A stretch of 64,000 nucleotides of DNA, from contig NZ_WOFH01000014.1 in the NCBI RefSeq assembly GCF_009733595.1, positions 1 to 64,000 of the forward strand, given 5' to 3'. A program made the translations under genes and the position numbers. The notes under the pieces are model-generated. The model was not told the origin of the DNA and did no database searches. It saw only the letters and a program-made list of their open reading frames with translations. The DNA comes from Actinomadura litoris (GTDB lineage: Bacteria > Actinomycetota > Actinomycetes > Streptosporangiales > Streptosporangiaceae). Positions within the stretch are counted from its first letter, which is position 1; every line of letters begins with the position of its first letter. Shown here piece after piece: positions 22,842-31,416 of the stretch.

Positions 22842-24173
22842 TCAGGCCGGGACGGCCTCACCCCTGTCCGCCGTTTCGGCGAGGTCGGCGAGCACCTCGG
22901 ACAGCCGGTCCAGGCCGGCCGCGATCCAGGGCAGCGCCGCCGGGGCGGGGGAGGCGAGGGCGGCCAGGCGCTGCTCGTCGTCCTCCCCGTACAGCAGGCT
23001 CGGCGCCACCCGCATGCGCAGCGCTTCCGCCTCGTCGCCGAACGCGCTGCCGGGCAGGACGCCCACCCCGTAGCGCTCCAGCAGCAGCCCCGTGAGGTCG
23101 GCGGACGTCCGGACGCCGTGCCGTTCCGCCAGTTCGCCCCGGAGCGGCCCGAGGTCGGGGTAGACGTAGAAGGCCGCTTCCGGCCGGGCCACCCGCGCCC
23201 CGGCGGCGGCGAACCGGTCCGCGACGGCGCCGGTGACGGCCGCGTGGAGGCGGCGGCTCCGGTCGACGTGCTCGACCAGCTCCGGCGGCTCCGCGAAGGC
23301 GTAGGCGGCGGCGTGCTGCATGGGGGCGGGCGCGCTCGACCAGATCTCGCTCGCGACGCCGAGGACGCTGTCGCGCAGCGCCCGGCCGAACGGGCCGTCC
23401 GGCAGTCGGGCGACGCCCAGCCGCCAGCCCCCGGCGGCCAGGCTCTTGCTGAGCGCGGTCGTCACCACCGTCCGCTCGGGCGCGAACCGGGCGGGGGAGG
23501 GCACCGCGCGGCCGGAGGCGTGCACCAGGTCGCGGTAGATCTCGTCCGAGACGACGACGAGGTCCAGCTCGCGCGCGGCCGAGCACAGGCGGCGGACGGT
23601 CTCCTCGGACGCGAGGGTCCCGGTCGGGTTGTCGGGCAGCGTCACGATCACCGCCCGGACGGTGCGTCCCCGGGCGCGCGCCCGCGCCACCGCGTCGGGG
23701 AGCAGGTCCGGGTCGGGCACGCCGCCCTCGCCCGCGACCGTGGGCACGCGGACCGCCTCGGCGCCGGTGAGCGACGCCTGCGCGGCGTAGGACACCCAGC
23801 TCGGCGCCGCGACCACCACGTCCCCGCCGAGCGCGGCCAGCAGCGCGAACAGCAGCGGCTTGCTCCCGGGCCCGGCGACGACCGCGGACGGGTCGGTGGG
23901 CAGCCCCCGCCGGCTCCAGTACCCGGCCGCGGCGGCGCGCAGCGCGGCGGACCCGGCGACCGGGCCGTAGGCGCCCCGGCCGGAGGCCGCCTCAAGCTCG
24001 CGGGTCAGCGCGGGGTGGATGGGGATGCCGGCCTCGCCGAAACCCAGCGGGAGGACGCGCACCCCCTGCCGTTTCTTGCGGGCGACGGCCTCGTTGACGG
24101 CGAGGGTCGCCGACAGCGGCACCGGGCGGGGAGCGAACTTCAGCGGCCGGGTGGTCGGGTTCAGGGCAGGCAT
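22842..24173 (-). CDS. Class I/II PLP-dependent aminotransferase
   Basis: A 443-residue fold-type I aminotransferase. PLP-site features are visible: TLPDNPTGT with the conserved Asn, VVSDEIYRDL with the Asp and Tyr, and ALSKSLAAGGWRLG with the Schiff-base lysine; the late AFYVYPDL segment is also typical. It transfers amino groups between an amino acid and a 2-oxo acid; the substrate cannot be told. ATG 24173 has GGAG 6 bases upstream. It is divergent from a LysR gene that probably controls it. Confidence 0.88.
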   Translation of the reverse strand: MPALNPTTRPLKFAPRPVPLSATLAVNEAVARKKRQGVRVLPLGFGEAGIPIHPALTRELEAASGRGAYGPVAGSAALRAAAAGYWSRRGLPTDPSAVVAGPGSKPLLFALLAALGGDVVVAAPSWVSYAAQASLTGAEAVRVPTVAGEGGVPDPDLLPDAVARARARGRTVRAVIVTLPDNPTGTLASEETVRRLCSAARELDLVVVSDEIYRDLVHASGRAVPSPARFAPERTVVTTALSKSLAAGGWRLGVARLPDGPFGRALRDSVLGVASEIWSSAPAPMQHAAAYAFAEPPELVEHVDRSRRLHAAVTGAVADRFAAAGARVARPEAAFYVYPDLGPLRGELAERHGVRTSADLTGLLLERYGVGVLPGSAFGDEAEALRMRVAPSLLYGEDDEQRLAALASPAPAALPWIAAGLDRLSEVLADLAETADRGEAVPA

Positions 24174-24266
24174 CGAGAACTCCAGGCGTGACGGAACGAC
24201 GGCGGACGGTGCGATGAGATCCCCGTGTGCGACCCCGGCCGGGTGTCGCTTCATGCTTTCCCGCTT

Positions 24267-24323
24267 CCAGCATCATCACAAGCGAGTCTCAGCGATGGTG
24301 ACCGTAAGCTGGAGTGATGCTGG
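24267..24323. promoter_or_regulatory. Inverted repeat in the aminotransferase-LysR intergenic region
   Basis: CCAGCATCA (24267-24275) and TGATGCTGG (24315-24323) are perfect 9-bp inverted arms 39 bases apart. The right arm covers the LysR start codon. LysR proteins commonly bind such divergent regions and repress themselves; this pairing is inferred. Confidence 0.4.
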
Positions 24324-25291
24324 AGCTTCGCCGCCTGCGGCTTCTCGCCGAGTTCGCCCGGCGCGGCAGCATCGCCGCGACCGCCGCGTCCCTCGGCTAC
24401 ACGCCCTCGGCCGTCTCCCAGCAGCTCGCCGCGCTGGAGCGGGAGGCCCGCCTCCCGCTGCTGGACCGCACCGCCCGCAGCGCCGAGCTGACCGACGCCG
24501 GGCGGCGCCTCGCCGCCCGCGCCGAGGAGATCCTCACGCTGGTCGAGGCGGCCGAGACCGAGCTGTCGGCGCAGGCCGACACCCCCATGGGCCGCGTGGT
24601 GGTCACCGCGTTCCCCACCGCCGCCGTCGCGCTCGCCCCCGCGCTGGCGCAGAGCCTCGGCGACCATCCCGGCCTGACGTTCGTGCTGCGGCAGACCCGG
24701 CCCGGCGACGGGGTCCGGCAGGTGCAGAACGGCGAGGTGGACATCGCCCTCATCGACGACTGGACGGGCAAGGTCCCCGACCAGTCGCCCGCCGTGCTGG
24801 AGTTCTTCCACCTGCGCCGCGACCCGCTGGTGCTGGTGGTGCCGTCCTCGCACCGGCTGTCGGACCCGCGGCGTCCCGTCCGGCTGCACGAGCTGCGGGA
24901 CGAGCCGTGGATGGCGGCGCCGCCGGGCGAGCCGTCCCGCCAGGCCGTCGAGCGGCTCCTGGACACCGTCGGCGGCGCCCGCCCCGTCCCGTGGGAGTTC
25001 GAGGGCCTGCACACGATCCTCAGCCTCGTCGCGCGCGGCATCGGCATCACCGCCGTGCCCGCGCTCGCGCTCGCGGCGGGCGACCAGGGTGTGGCGGTCC
25101 GGCGCATCCCCGAGTGCGCGCTCGCCCGCGAGGTGTACGCGGTCACGCGGAAGGCGAGCGTCCGCCGCCCGTCCGTGGCGGTCACGCTGCGTGCCGTGCA
25201 CGCCGCCGCACGTGACGCCGAGCCCGCCCGCCCGGTGCCGGATCCGCCGCCGGAGCCGCCGTCCGCAGCGGGTCCCTCCGGCGGCGCCTGA
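24317..25291 (+). CDS. LysR-family transcriptional regulator
   Basis: A 324-residue regulator. The HTH is at residues 1-60 (MLELRRLRLLAEFARRGSIAA, YTPSAVSQQLAALE) and the effector-binding domain runs from about 90 to 290. A proline-rich tail of about 20 residues follows. ATG 24317 gives the usual N-terminus; the GTG just before it (24314) is less likely. Divergent from the aminotransferase gene, its probable target. Confidence 0.9.
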   Translation: MLELRRLRLLAEFARRGSIAATAASLGYTPSAVSQQLAALEREARLPLLDRTARSAELTDAGRRLAARAEEILTLVEAAETELSAQADTPMGRVVVTAFPTAAVALAPALAQSLGDHPGLTFVLRQTRPGDGVRQVQNGEVDIALIDDWTGKVPDQSPAVLEFFHLRRDPLVLVVPSSHRLSDPRRPVRLHELRDEPWMAAPPGEPSRQAVERLLDTVGGARPVPWEFEGLHTILSLVARGIGITAVPALALAAGDQGVAVRRIPECALAREVYAVTRKASVRRPSVAVTLRAVHAAARDAEPARPVPDPPPEPPSAAGPSGGA

Positions 25292-25518
25292 GGACGGTTC
25301 GACCTGGTGGCCGAGCTGGGCGTTGTCCGGATCCGGTCGGGGCCCCCACCTTTACCGGAGCGTGGGCGGAGCAGCGAACAAATCGGGCGTTTCCCCGCCA
25401 AAGCGGGTGGACTCGCGGCCGGCATCACGTACCGTGGTGCGAATCGTGACCACGACCGAGTCCACGCACACCGTCGAGCACATCGTCCATGCACACCGAT
25501 CGGGGAGCGCAGCACTCG

Positions 25519-26259
25519 ATGGAACGACCGGCGAGCACGCCCGCGGACCCGCCCCCGGCGGCGTCCGAGCGGCCCCCTGAGCCGTCCGCAGGCGCCGGGC
25601 CGCAGGACACCGGGCACGGAGCCTTCGAGCTCCCCCAGGTCAAGGCACTGCTCCTGCACGCGCTGCCGCGTTTCCTCGAAGGCGTCATCGCGCCCGTCGC
25701 GGTCTTCTACGCCGCGCTCGTCCTCCTCGGGCTGAACGGCGCGCTCGTGGCCGCCGTCGCCTGGGTCTACGGCGGCATCGCCTACCGCTACCTGCGTGGC
25801 CACCAGGTGCCCGGGATGCTGCTGCTGGCCGCCGTCGGGGTCACGGTCCGCGCGGTGCTCGCCGCGGCCACCCACAGCGCCGTCGTGTACTTCCTGCAGC
25901 CGACCCTCGGCACGCTGATCGTGAGCATGTCCTTCCTGGCCTCGGTGCCGCTCGGCCGCCCGCTGGCCAAGAAGCTCGCCAAGGACATGGCGCCGATCCC
26001 CGAGGCGTTCCTGCGGCACGAGCGGGTCCACCAGTTCTTCCTGCGCATCTCGCTGCTGTGGTCGATGGTGCTGTTCGCCAACGTGATCATCAGCCTGTGG
26101 ATGCTGTTCAACGAGTCGATCGGCATGTACCTGTGGTTCCGGACGGGCATCGTCGCCGGGCTCGGGGCGGTCGGTGTCGGCGTCTCGGTCTGGGGCTTCC
26201 GGCGCTGCCTCCGCCACGTCAACGCCGAGCCCGCGCGGGCCGGATCGCCCTCCGCCTGA
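25519..26259 (+). CDS. VC0807-like integral membrane protein
   Basis: A 246-residue protein. A disordered proline/glutamate-rich N-terminus of about 40 residues is followed by five or six membrane segments: about residues 50-75, 80-95, 100-125, 130-150, 175-195 and 205-225. The pattern FLEGVIAPVAVFYAAL and HERVHQFFLRISLLWS fits the VC0807 family of uncharacterised membrane proteins. ATG 25519 has GGGGAG 11 bases upstream; ATG 25489 in the same frame is an alternative. Function unknown. Confidence 0.72.
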   Translation: MERPASTPADPPPAASERPPEPSAGAGPQDTGHGAFELPQVKALLLHALPRFLEGVIAPVAVFYAALVLLGLNGALVAAVAWVYGGIAYRYLRGHQVPGMLLLAAVGVTVRAVLAAATHSAVVYFLQPTLGTLIVSMSFLASVPLGRPLAKKLAKDMAPIPEAFLRHERVHQFFLRISLLWSMVLFANVIISLWMLFNESIGMYLWFRTGIVAGLGAVGVGVSVWGFRRCLRHVNAEPARAGSPSA

Positions 26260-26397
26260 CCCCGGCCCCCCCGGGGGCCGGGGAGGACCATGGAATTCGG
26301 CCCGGCCGACTCCGAACTTTCGGGTCGTACGGGGCGTCTCCCCTAGTCAGATAGGTTTTACCGATACGGGTGGAATCTTTGGACATGGGGGAGATCG

Positions 26398-27570
26398 GTG
26401 GGAGTCAAGGGGCGGTTCGGACTGGTGGCGACCGGTGGCGCGGGCGCGGTGGCGCTGCTCGCGGCCGGCTGCGGGGGCGGCGGGGTGGGCAGGCTCGCCT
26501 CCGGTGACTCCAAGACCACCGTGACGATCACACCGGCCAACGGGACCGCCCAGGTCAGGCCGGACGGCACGATCGAGGTGAAGGCGTCCGGCGGCAAGCT
26601 GGAGAAGGTCACCGTCCAGGGGAACCAGGGCGCCGCGATCACGGGCCGGCTGGCCGGTGACCGGAAGTCGTGGCGGTCCGGGCGGACGCTGACGCCCGGC
26701 GCGTCCTACACCGTCACCGCGCAGGCCCGCGGCGGCGGCAAGACCAGCACGGTGACCAGCGCGTTCACGACGCTGAAGCCCGCCAAGACCCTGTCGATCA
26801 CCGACATCACGCCGAACCTCAGCGGCGAGAGGGTCGGCGTCGGCATGCCGATCATGCTGCGCTTCAACCGCCCGGTCACCGACAAGGCCGCCGTGGAGCG
26901 CGCCCTCCAGGTCACCCCGGACAAGCCGGTCGAGGGCGCCTGGAACTGGATCGCTCCCGACCAGGTCACCTACCGGACGAAGACGTACTGGCAGCCGCAC
27001 CAGCGGGTCCGCTTCCAGGCGCGGCTGGCCGGTGTGAACGCGGGCGGCGGTGTCTACGGGGCCAAGGACGCCGAGCAGGTCATCACGATCGGCGCCGCGC
27101 AGATCACCACCGGCAGCATCGCCAAGCACCACATGACGGTGAAGCGCGACGGCCGCACGCTGCGGACCATCCCGTTCAGCGCGGGCAACGGCGAGACCCG
27201 CGAGTTCACCACGACCAGCGGCGTCCACCTGCTGATGGAGAAGGGGAACCCGGTCACGATGGTCTCCCCGGGCCGCCAGGAGGGCGACCCCGGCTACTAC
27301 AAGCAGGTCGTCAACCACGCGGTCCGCTTCTCCAACAGCGGCGAGTACGTCCACGCCGCGCCGTGGTCGGTCGGGTCGCAGGGCTCGGCGAACGTCAGCC
27401 ACGGCTGCCTCAACGTCAGCCCCTCCAACGCGAGCTGGTTCTACGACATCATGCAGCGGGGCGACGTCATCGACCTCACCGGCACGAGCCGGCAGCTGGA
27501 GCCCGACAACGGCTGGGGCCAGTGGCAGATGTCGTTCGAGAAGTGGCGGCAGGGCAGCGCGCTCTCCTGA
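26398..27570 (+). CDS. Lipoprotein L,D-transpeptidase 1
   Basis: A 390-residue secreted lipoprotein: signal peptide with lipobox ending at C25 (LLAAGC), two Ig-like domains at about 40-130 and 135-235, and a YkuD catalytic domain with HAAPWS and the SHGCLN motif, catalytic C337. These enzymes make 3-3 cross-links in peptidoglycan or attach proteins to it, and are carbapenem-sensitive but resist most penicillins. The domain layout equals mycobacterial LdtMt2. GTG 26398 has GGGGGAG 4 bases upstream. A second paralogue follows 161 bases downstream in the same direction. Confidence 0.93.
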   Translation: MGVKGRFGLVATGGAGAVALLAAGCGGGGVGRLASGDSKTTVTITPANGTAQVRPDGTIEVKASGGKLEKVTVQGNQGAAITGRLAGDRKSWRSGRTLTPGASYTVTAQARGGGKTSTVTSAFTTLKPAKTLSITDITPNLSGERVGVGMPIMLRFNRPVTDKAAVERALQVTPDKPVEGAWNWIAPDQVTYRTKTYWQPHQRVRFQARLAGVNAGGGVYGAKDAEQVITIGAAQITTGSIAKHHMTVKRDGRTLRTIPFSAGNGETREFTTTSGVHLLMEKGNPVTMVSPGRQEGDPGYYKQVVNHAVRFSNSGEYVHAAPWSVGSQGSANVSHGCLNVSPSNASWFYDIMQRGDVIDLTGTSRQLEPDNGWGQWQMSFEKWRQGSALS

Positions 27571-27731
27571 CGGGGCGCCCGCCGTCCCCCGACCGGTGAC
27601 CCGGCGCACAGGAGCGACGTCCGGTTGCAACGCTTTGATCTCGGAGAACGGCAAAACCCCGGGTCATGGCATGATCGTCGGCTTTTGTCGCTAATGTCTC
27701 CCTGATAGACGGTGGGGTTCTGGAGGTTGAG

Positions 27732-28970
27732 GTGCAGCGGAGCGTGTCCGCAGGTGTCAAGGCCGGCGCTGGAGTGGCGGGGGCCGTGCTGCTCCTCACC
27801 ACGGCGGCCTGCTCCGGGGGAGAGAAGGACGACGGGGTCACCGTCGGGGGCAAGGCCGACGCGGCCGCACCGCAGGTGACGATCGACCCCGGCGACGGCA
27901 ACGGCAAGGCCAGGCCGGAGGCGGGCGTGGTCGTGACGGCCACCGGCGGGAAGCTGGAGCAGGTCACCGTCGCGCTCAGGGGCAAGCCGGTCGACGGCGC
28001 GATGTCGGCCGACAAGACGAGCTGGAGGTCGCGGACGCTGCGTCCCGGCGCCCGGTACACGGTCTCGGCGGTCGCCAAGAGCCCGCAGGGCAAGGCGACG
28101 GCGGTGAACTCCAAGTTCACCACGCTCAAGGCCGCCGCCGAGTTGGACATCGCCGACGTCAGCCCGAACAGCGGCGAGAAGGTCGGCGTCGGCATGCCGA
28201 TCATCGTCACCTTCAACCGCGCCGTCGGCGACCGCAAGGCCGTCGAGCGGGCGCTGGAGGTGAAGTCGGCCAAGGCCGCGACCGGCGCGTGGTACTGGGT
28301 GAGCGACACCCAGGTGATCTTCCGCACCAAGAACGGCGAGTACTGGCAGCCGAACCAGCCGGTCACCTTCACCGCGAAGCTCGCGGGTGTGAAGTCGGGC
28401 AAGCAGACCTACGGCGTCTCGGACTACACGCGCCGCTTCCGCATCGGCGACTCGCACATCATCACCGCGAGCACGAAGACGCACCGCCTGGTCGTGAAGA
28501 AGAACGGCAAGAAGATCAAGAGCTGGGGCATCAGCGCCGGCCGCGGCGGCCGCGTCGTCAACGGCACCGACACCTTCCTCACCACCAGCGGCATCCACCT
28601 GACGATGGGCAAGGAGAACCCGGCGATCATGACGTCGGAGTGGATGGGCGTCAAGCCGGACGACAAGAAGAACGGCGGCTACAAGGAGGTCATCCCGCAC
28701 GCGGTGCGGATCTCCAACAGCGGCGAGTACATCCACTCGATGGCCTCGACCGTGTGGGCGCAGGGCCGCCAGAACGTCAGCCACGGCTGCCTCAACTCCC
28801 CGCCCGCCGCCGCCCAGTGGTTCTACTCGTGGGCCTACCGCGGCGACCCGGTGATCATCACCGGGTCCAAGCGCGGGCTCCCCTGGAACAACGGCTGGAG
28901 CTTCTACGAGATGTCGTGGAGCAAGTGGGTCAAGGGAAGCGCCCTCGACCGCACCGTGACCACGGCCTGA
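27732..28970 (+). CDS. Lipoprotein L,D-transpeptidase 2
   Basis: A 412-residue paralogue of the preceding protein with the same layout: lipobox C27 (LTTAAC), two Ig-like domains and a YkuD domain with SHGCLN, catalytic C353. The final residues WSKWVKGSAL match the C-terminal W-x-K-W-x-x-GSAL of paralogue 1, so they arose by tandem duplication. It differs in a longer lysine-rich loop before the active site. GTG 27732 is preceded by GGAGG at 5 bases. A strong hairpin ends the pair. Confidence 0.93.
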   Translation: MQRSVSAGVKAGAGVAGAVLLLTTAACSGGEKDDGVTVGGKADAAAPQVTIDPGDGNGKARPEAGVVVTATGGKLEQVTVALRGKPVDGAMSADKTSWRSRTLRPGARYTVSAVAKSPQGKATAVNSKFTTLKAAAELDIADVSPNSGEKVGVGMPIIVTFNRAVGDRKAVERALEVKSAKAATGAWYWVSDTQVIFRTKNGEYWQPNQPVTFTAKLAGVKSGKQTYGVSDYTRRFRIGDSHIITASTKTHRLVVKKNGKKIKSWGISAGRGGRVVNGTDTFLTTSGIHLTMGKENPAIMTSEWMGVKPDDKKNGGYKEVIPHAVRISNSGEYIHSMASTVWAQGRQNVSHGCLNSPPAAAQWFYSWAYRGDPVIITGSKRGLPWNNGWSFYEMSWSKWVKGSALDRTVTTA

Positions 28971-28995
28971 GAGCGGCGGATCCAGCGGTAACGAC

Positions 28996-29026
28996 CGGCG
29001 GAGGGCGCGCGTCGCGCCCTCCGCCG
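28996..29026 (+). terminator. Hairpin terminator after the L,D-transpeptidase pair
   Basis: A 14-bp perfect stem (CGGCGGAGGGCGCG and its complement) closes a 3-base loop 25 bases after the stop of the second transpeptidase. There is no T-tract. Confidence 0.6.
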
Positions 29027-29247
29027 ACGCGTGGGCGCACCGTCCCCGCGGCGTCCGCTACCACCCCACCTGCCCCACGCGCACCTGACCGGGCGGGTAG
29101 GAACAGGCCGGTTTCGGACGCGAGGCGGGCCCGGTGATTCCGCGCTCGATACCCCCGTCCCGGCCCCGGCAGGGGACAATCAGGCACTGCGGCAGTCGTC
29201 GGGGCGCCCCACCGGGGCGCGCCCCGGGAGAAGGTGGGGGAGGACCG

Positions 29248-29634
29248 ATGACCGCGTGCACCGTCACGTGCCGGGCCGAGGGCGCGCGTACCGTGATCAC
29301 GCTGGCGGGCGAGCTGAACCTGCCCGCCGTCCAGGAGGCCGAGCGCGCCATCCGCGACGGGCGCCGCGAGCACGGCGAGCACCTGGTGTTCGACCTCGCG
29401 CCGCTGCTCTTCCTCGACTCCAGCGGGCTGAGCCTGCTGCTGCGCTTCTACCTCGCCGCCGAGGGGCGCGGCGGCAGCGCGGCGCTGGCCGGGCCGGTGA
29501 CCGAGCGGGTCGCCCGCGTCCTCCAGGTCACCAACCTCGACCAGCGCCTCACGATCCACCCGAGCCTGCCGGAGGCGCTCGCGGCGCTGCCGGAGATAAC
29601 CGGGACCAGCCAGGGCCGCCCCTGCGCGCCCTGA
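29248..29634 (+). CDS. STAS-domain anti-sigma-factor antagonist
   Basis: A 128-residue SpoIIAA-like protein. Conserved features are TLAGELNLPAVQEAE and VFDLAPLLFLDSSGLSLLLRFY, with the phosphorylatable serine in DSSG. Such proteins free a sigma factor by binding its anti-sigma kinase. No partner kinase or sigma factor lies nearby, so it is an orphan. ATG 29248 has GGGGGAGG 4 bases upstream. Convergent with the DinB gene. Confidence 0.87.
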   Translation: MTACTVTCRAEGARTVITLAGELNLPAVQEAERAIRDGRREHGEHLVFDLAPLLFLDSSGLSLLLRFYLAAEGRGGSAALAGPVTERVARVLQVTNLDQRLTIHPSLPEALAALPEITGTSQGRPCAP

Positions 29635-29671
29635 GGCCCCGGAGAGCGGCAGGCCGGGCGGGGCGGGCCGG

Positions 29672-30181
29672 TCAGGAACGCAGGACCAGCCCGCGCACGA
29701 ACGCCGCCTGCCCCGCGTGCTGGAGCCCGTCGGAGATCACGCTGACCAGGCGGACGGCGAGGGTGACCGGCGGGTCCCACGCCTCGTCCACCACGCGGCC
29801 GAGGTCGCCGTCGACCAGCGAGCCCGCGTAGGCGACGGCCCGGTCGTGGACCGCGTCGTGGTAGCCGGTCAGCAGCTCCGGGGATGCGACCCGGACGGCC
29901 GCGACCTCCTCGCGGGAATGGCCGTAACCCGTTTCGGACGGGGCGAAGGGCAGGCCGAAACGGGCCTCCCAGCCGTCCTCCGTCCACACCTGGGGCGTTC
30001 CGGCGGCGTCGGCCACATGGTCGTCCTGGACCCGGGTGAGGTGCCACAGCAGCCAGGCGATCGAGTTGGCGTCGGCGTCGGCGCGGAAGTGGAGTTGCTC
30101 GGCCGTGAGCCCGTAGGCCGCCCGGTGGACCTCTTCCTGGACCCGGTCGAAGGCGTCGGTGAGCAGTTCAGCACTCGTCAT
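29672..30181 (-). CDS. DinB-family (DUF664) protein
   Basis: A 169-residue four-helix-bundle protein of the DinB/mycothiol-transferase superfamily. Three metal-type histidines are recognisable: WLLWHLTRVQDDH and the late DGLQHAGQAAFVRGL. Actinobacterial members use mycothiol or act on small electrophiles. ATG 30181 is the natural start; longer starts run into the next gene's promoter. Divergent from the membrane protein at 30340. Confidence 0.83.
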   Translation of the reverse strand: MTSAELLTDAFDRVQEEVHRAAYGLTAEQLHFRADADANSIAWLLWHLTRVQDDHVADAAGTPQVWTEDGWEARFGLPFAPSETGYGHSREEVAAVRVASPELLTGYHDAVHDRAVAYAGSLVDGDLGRVVDEAWDPPVTLAVRLVSVISDGLQHAGQAAFVRGLVLRS

Positions 30182-30339
30182 CGACCAGACGCTACCCCGG
30201 CACGGCACCCCGCCGCGCGGGCGACGCTCCGTCCGCCCTGGGAACGGGAGCGCCTCTCGTGCATGAGGGTGCATCCGCGCGGATGGAACGCGTGTGCCCC
30301 AAGAAGCGCAAGAGGACGCCGACAGGGTAGGTGAGCCGC

Positions 30340-31416
30340 ATGAGCACACGAGCGCCGGCCGGTCCGGAACGCCCCGGGCGCGGCTTCACCGCCGAACTCC
30401 GCGACGCGGTCACGCCGCGCTCGATGGCCCTGGTGACGGGCGTGCTGGCCCTGCAACTGGGGTTCATCCTGTCCTACATCGGGGCGTTCCACTCGCCGAC
30501 GCCGCACCGCATCCCGGTCGCGGTGGTCGCCCCGGCCCAGGTCGCGGGCCCGCTGGTGACCCGCCTCAACGGGCTGGACGGAGACCCCGTCAAGGCGCGG
30601 ACGGCCGGCTCCGAGCAGCAGGCGCGGCGCGCGATCCTCGACCGCGACGTGGACGCGGCGATCGTCGTGGACCCGCGCGGCAGCACCGACACGCTGCTGG
30701 TCGCCTCCGCCGCGGGCCCGGCCCTGTCCAGCACCGCCCAACTGATCGCCGAACGGCTGGAGGGCGCCGAGAAGCGGCAGGTCCGGGTCGTCGACATCCG
30801 GCCGCCCGGGGCCAAGGACGGACGGGGCCTGTCCTCGTTCTACCTCGTCATCGGCTGGATCGTCGGCGGGTACCTCGCCGCCGCGATCCTCGGCGTCGCG
30901 GGCGGCGCCCGCCCGGCCAACCCGCACCGCACCGTGATCCGGCTCGGCGCGCTCGCGCTGTACGCGGTCGTGTCCGGGCTCGGCGGCGCGCTCATCGCGG
31001 GTCCGATCCTCGGCGCGCTGCCCGGCCACCTGCTGCGGCTGTGGGCGATCGGGGCGCTGGTGGTGTTCGCGACGTCGGCGGCCACCGTCGCCTTCCAGGT
31101 GCTGCTGGGCATGGTCGGGATCGGGCTGGCGATCCTGCTGTTCGTCGTGCTCGGCAACCCCAGCGCGGGCGGCGCGTACCCGACGCCGCTGCTGCCCGCG
31201 TTCTGGCGCGCCATCGGGGAATGGCTGCCGACGGGCGCGGCGACCAGGGCGGTCCGGAACGTCGTCTACTTCTCCGGCCACGACATCGCCCGCGCCCTGG
31301 GGGTGCTGGCCGCCTACGCCGTCGTCGGGACCGCCGTCGCGTTCGGGGCCTCGCTCGCCCTCCACCGCCGCGAGCGCGCGCCCGGTGGCGGCCCCCCTGG
31401 CCGTGAGCCCGCCTAA
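30340..31416 (+). CDS. Multi-pass membrane protein, DUF3533/YhgE-like
   Basis: A 358-residue protein. One membrane segment at about residues 32-52 precedes an extracellular domain of about 110 residues (HRIPVAVVAPAQVAG, VDAAIVVDPRG), then five membrane segments from about 170 to 345. The layout matches ABC-2/YhgE/DUF3533 membrane proteins, some of which help export polymers or toxins. No ATPase is adjacent. ATG 30340 is preferred (GGTGAG 4 bases upstream); GTG 30331 is in frame. Its stop overlaps that of the convergent histidine kinase by 3-4 bases. Confidence 0.72.
   Translation: MSTRAPAGPERPGRGFTAELRDAVTPRSMALVTGVLALQLGFILSYIGAFHSPTPHRIPVAVVAPAQVAGPLVTRLNGLDGDPVKARTAGSEQQARRAILDRDVDAAIVVDPRGSTDTLLVASAAGPALSSTAQLIAERLEGAEKRQVRVVDIRPPGAKDGRGLSSFYLVIGWIVGGYLAAAILGVAGGARPANPHRTVIRLGALALYAVVSGLGGALIAGPILGALPGHLLRLWAIGALVVFATSAATVAFQVLLGMVGIGLAILLFVVLGNPSAGGAYPTPLLPAFWRAIGEWLPTGAATRAVRNVVYFSGHDIARALGVLAAYAVVGTAVAFGASLALHRRERAPGGGPPGREPA

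Noticed and set aside
25300..25352. GGTGGCCGAG...CCCCCACC resembling a shortened tRNA-Leu/Ser or att site
   Set aside because: Only about 45 bases between the arms and no anticodon stem; no integrase nearby.
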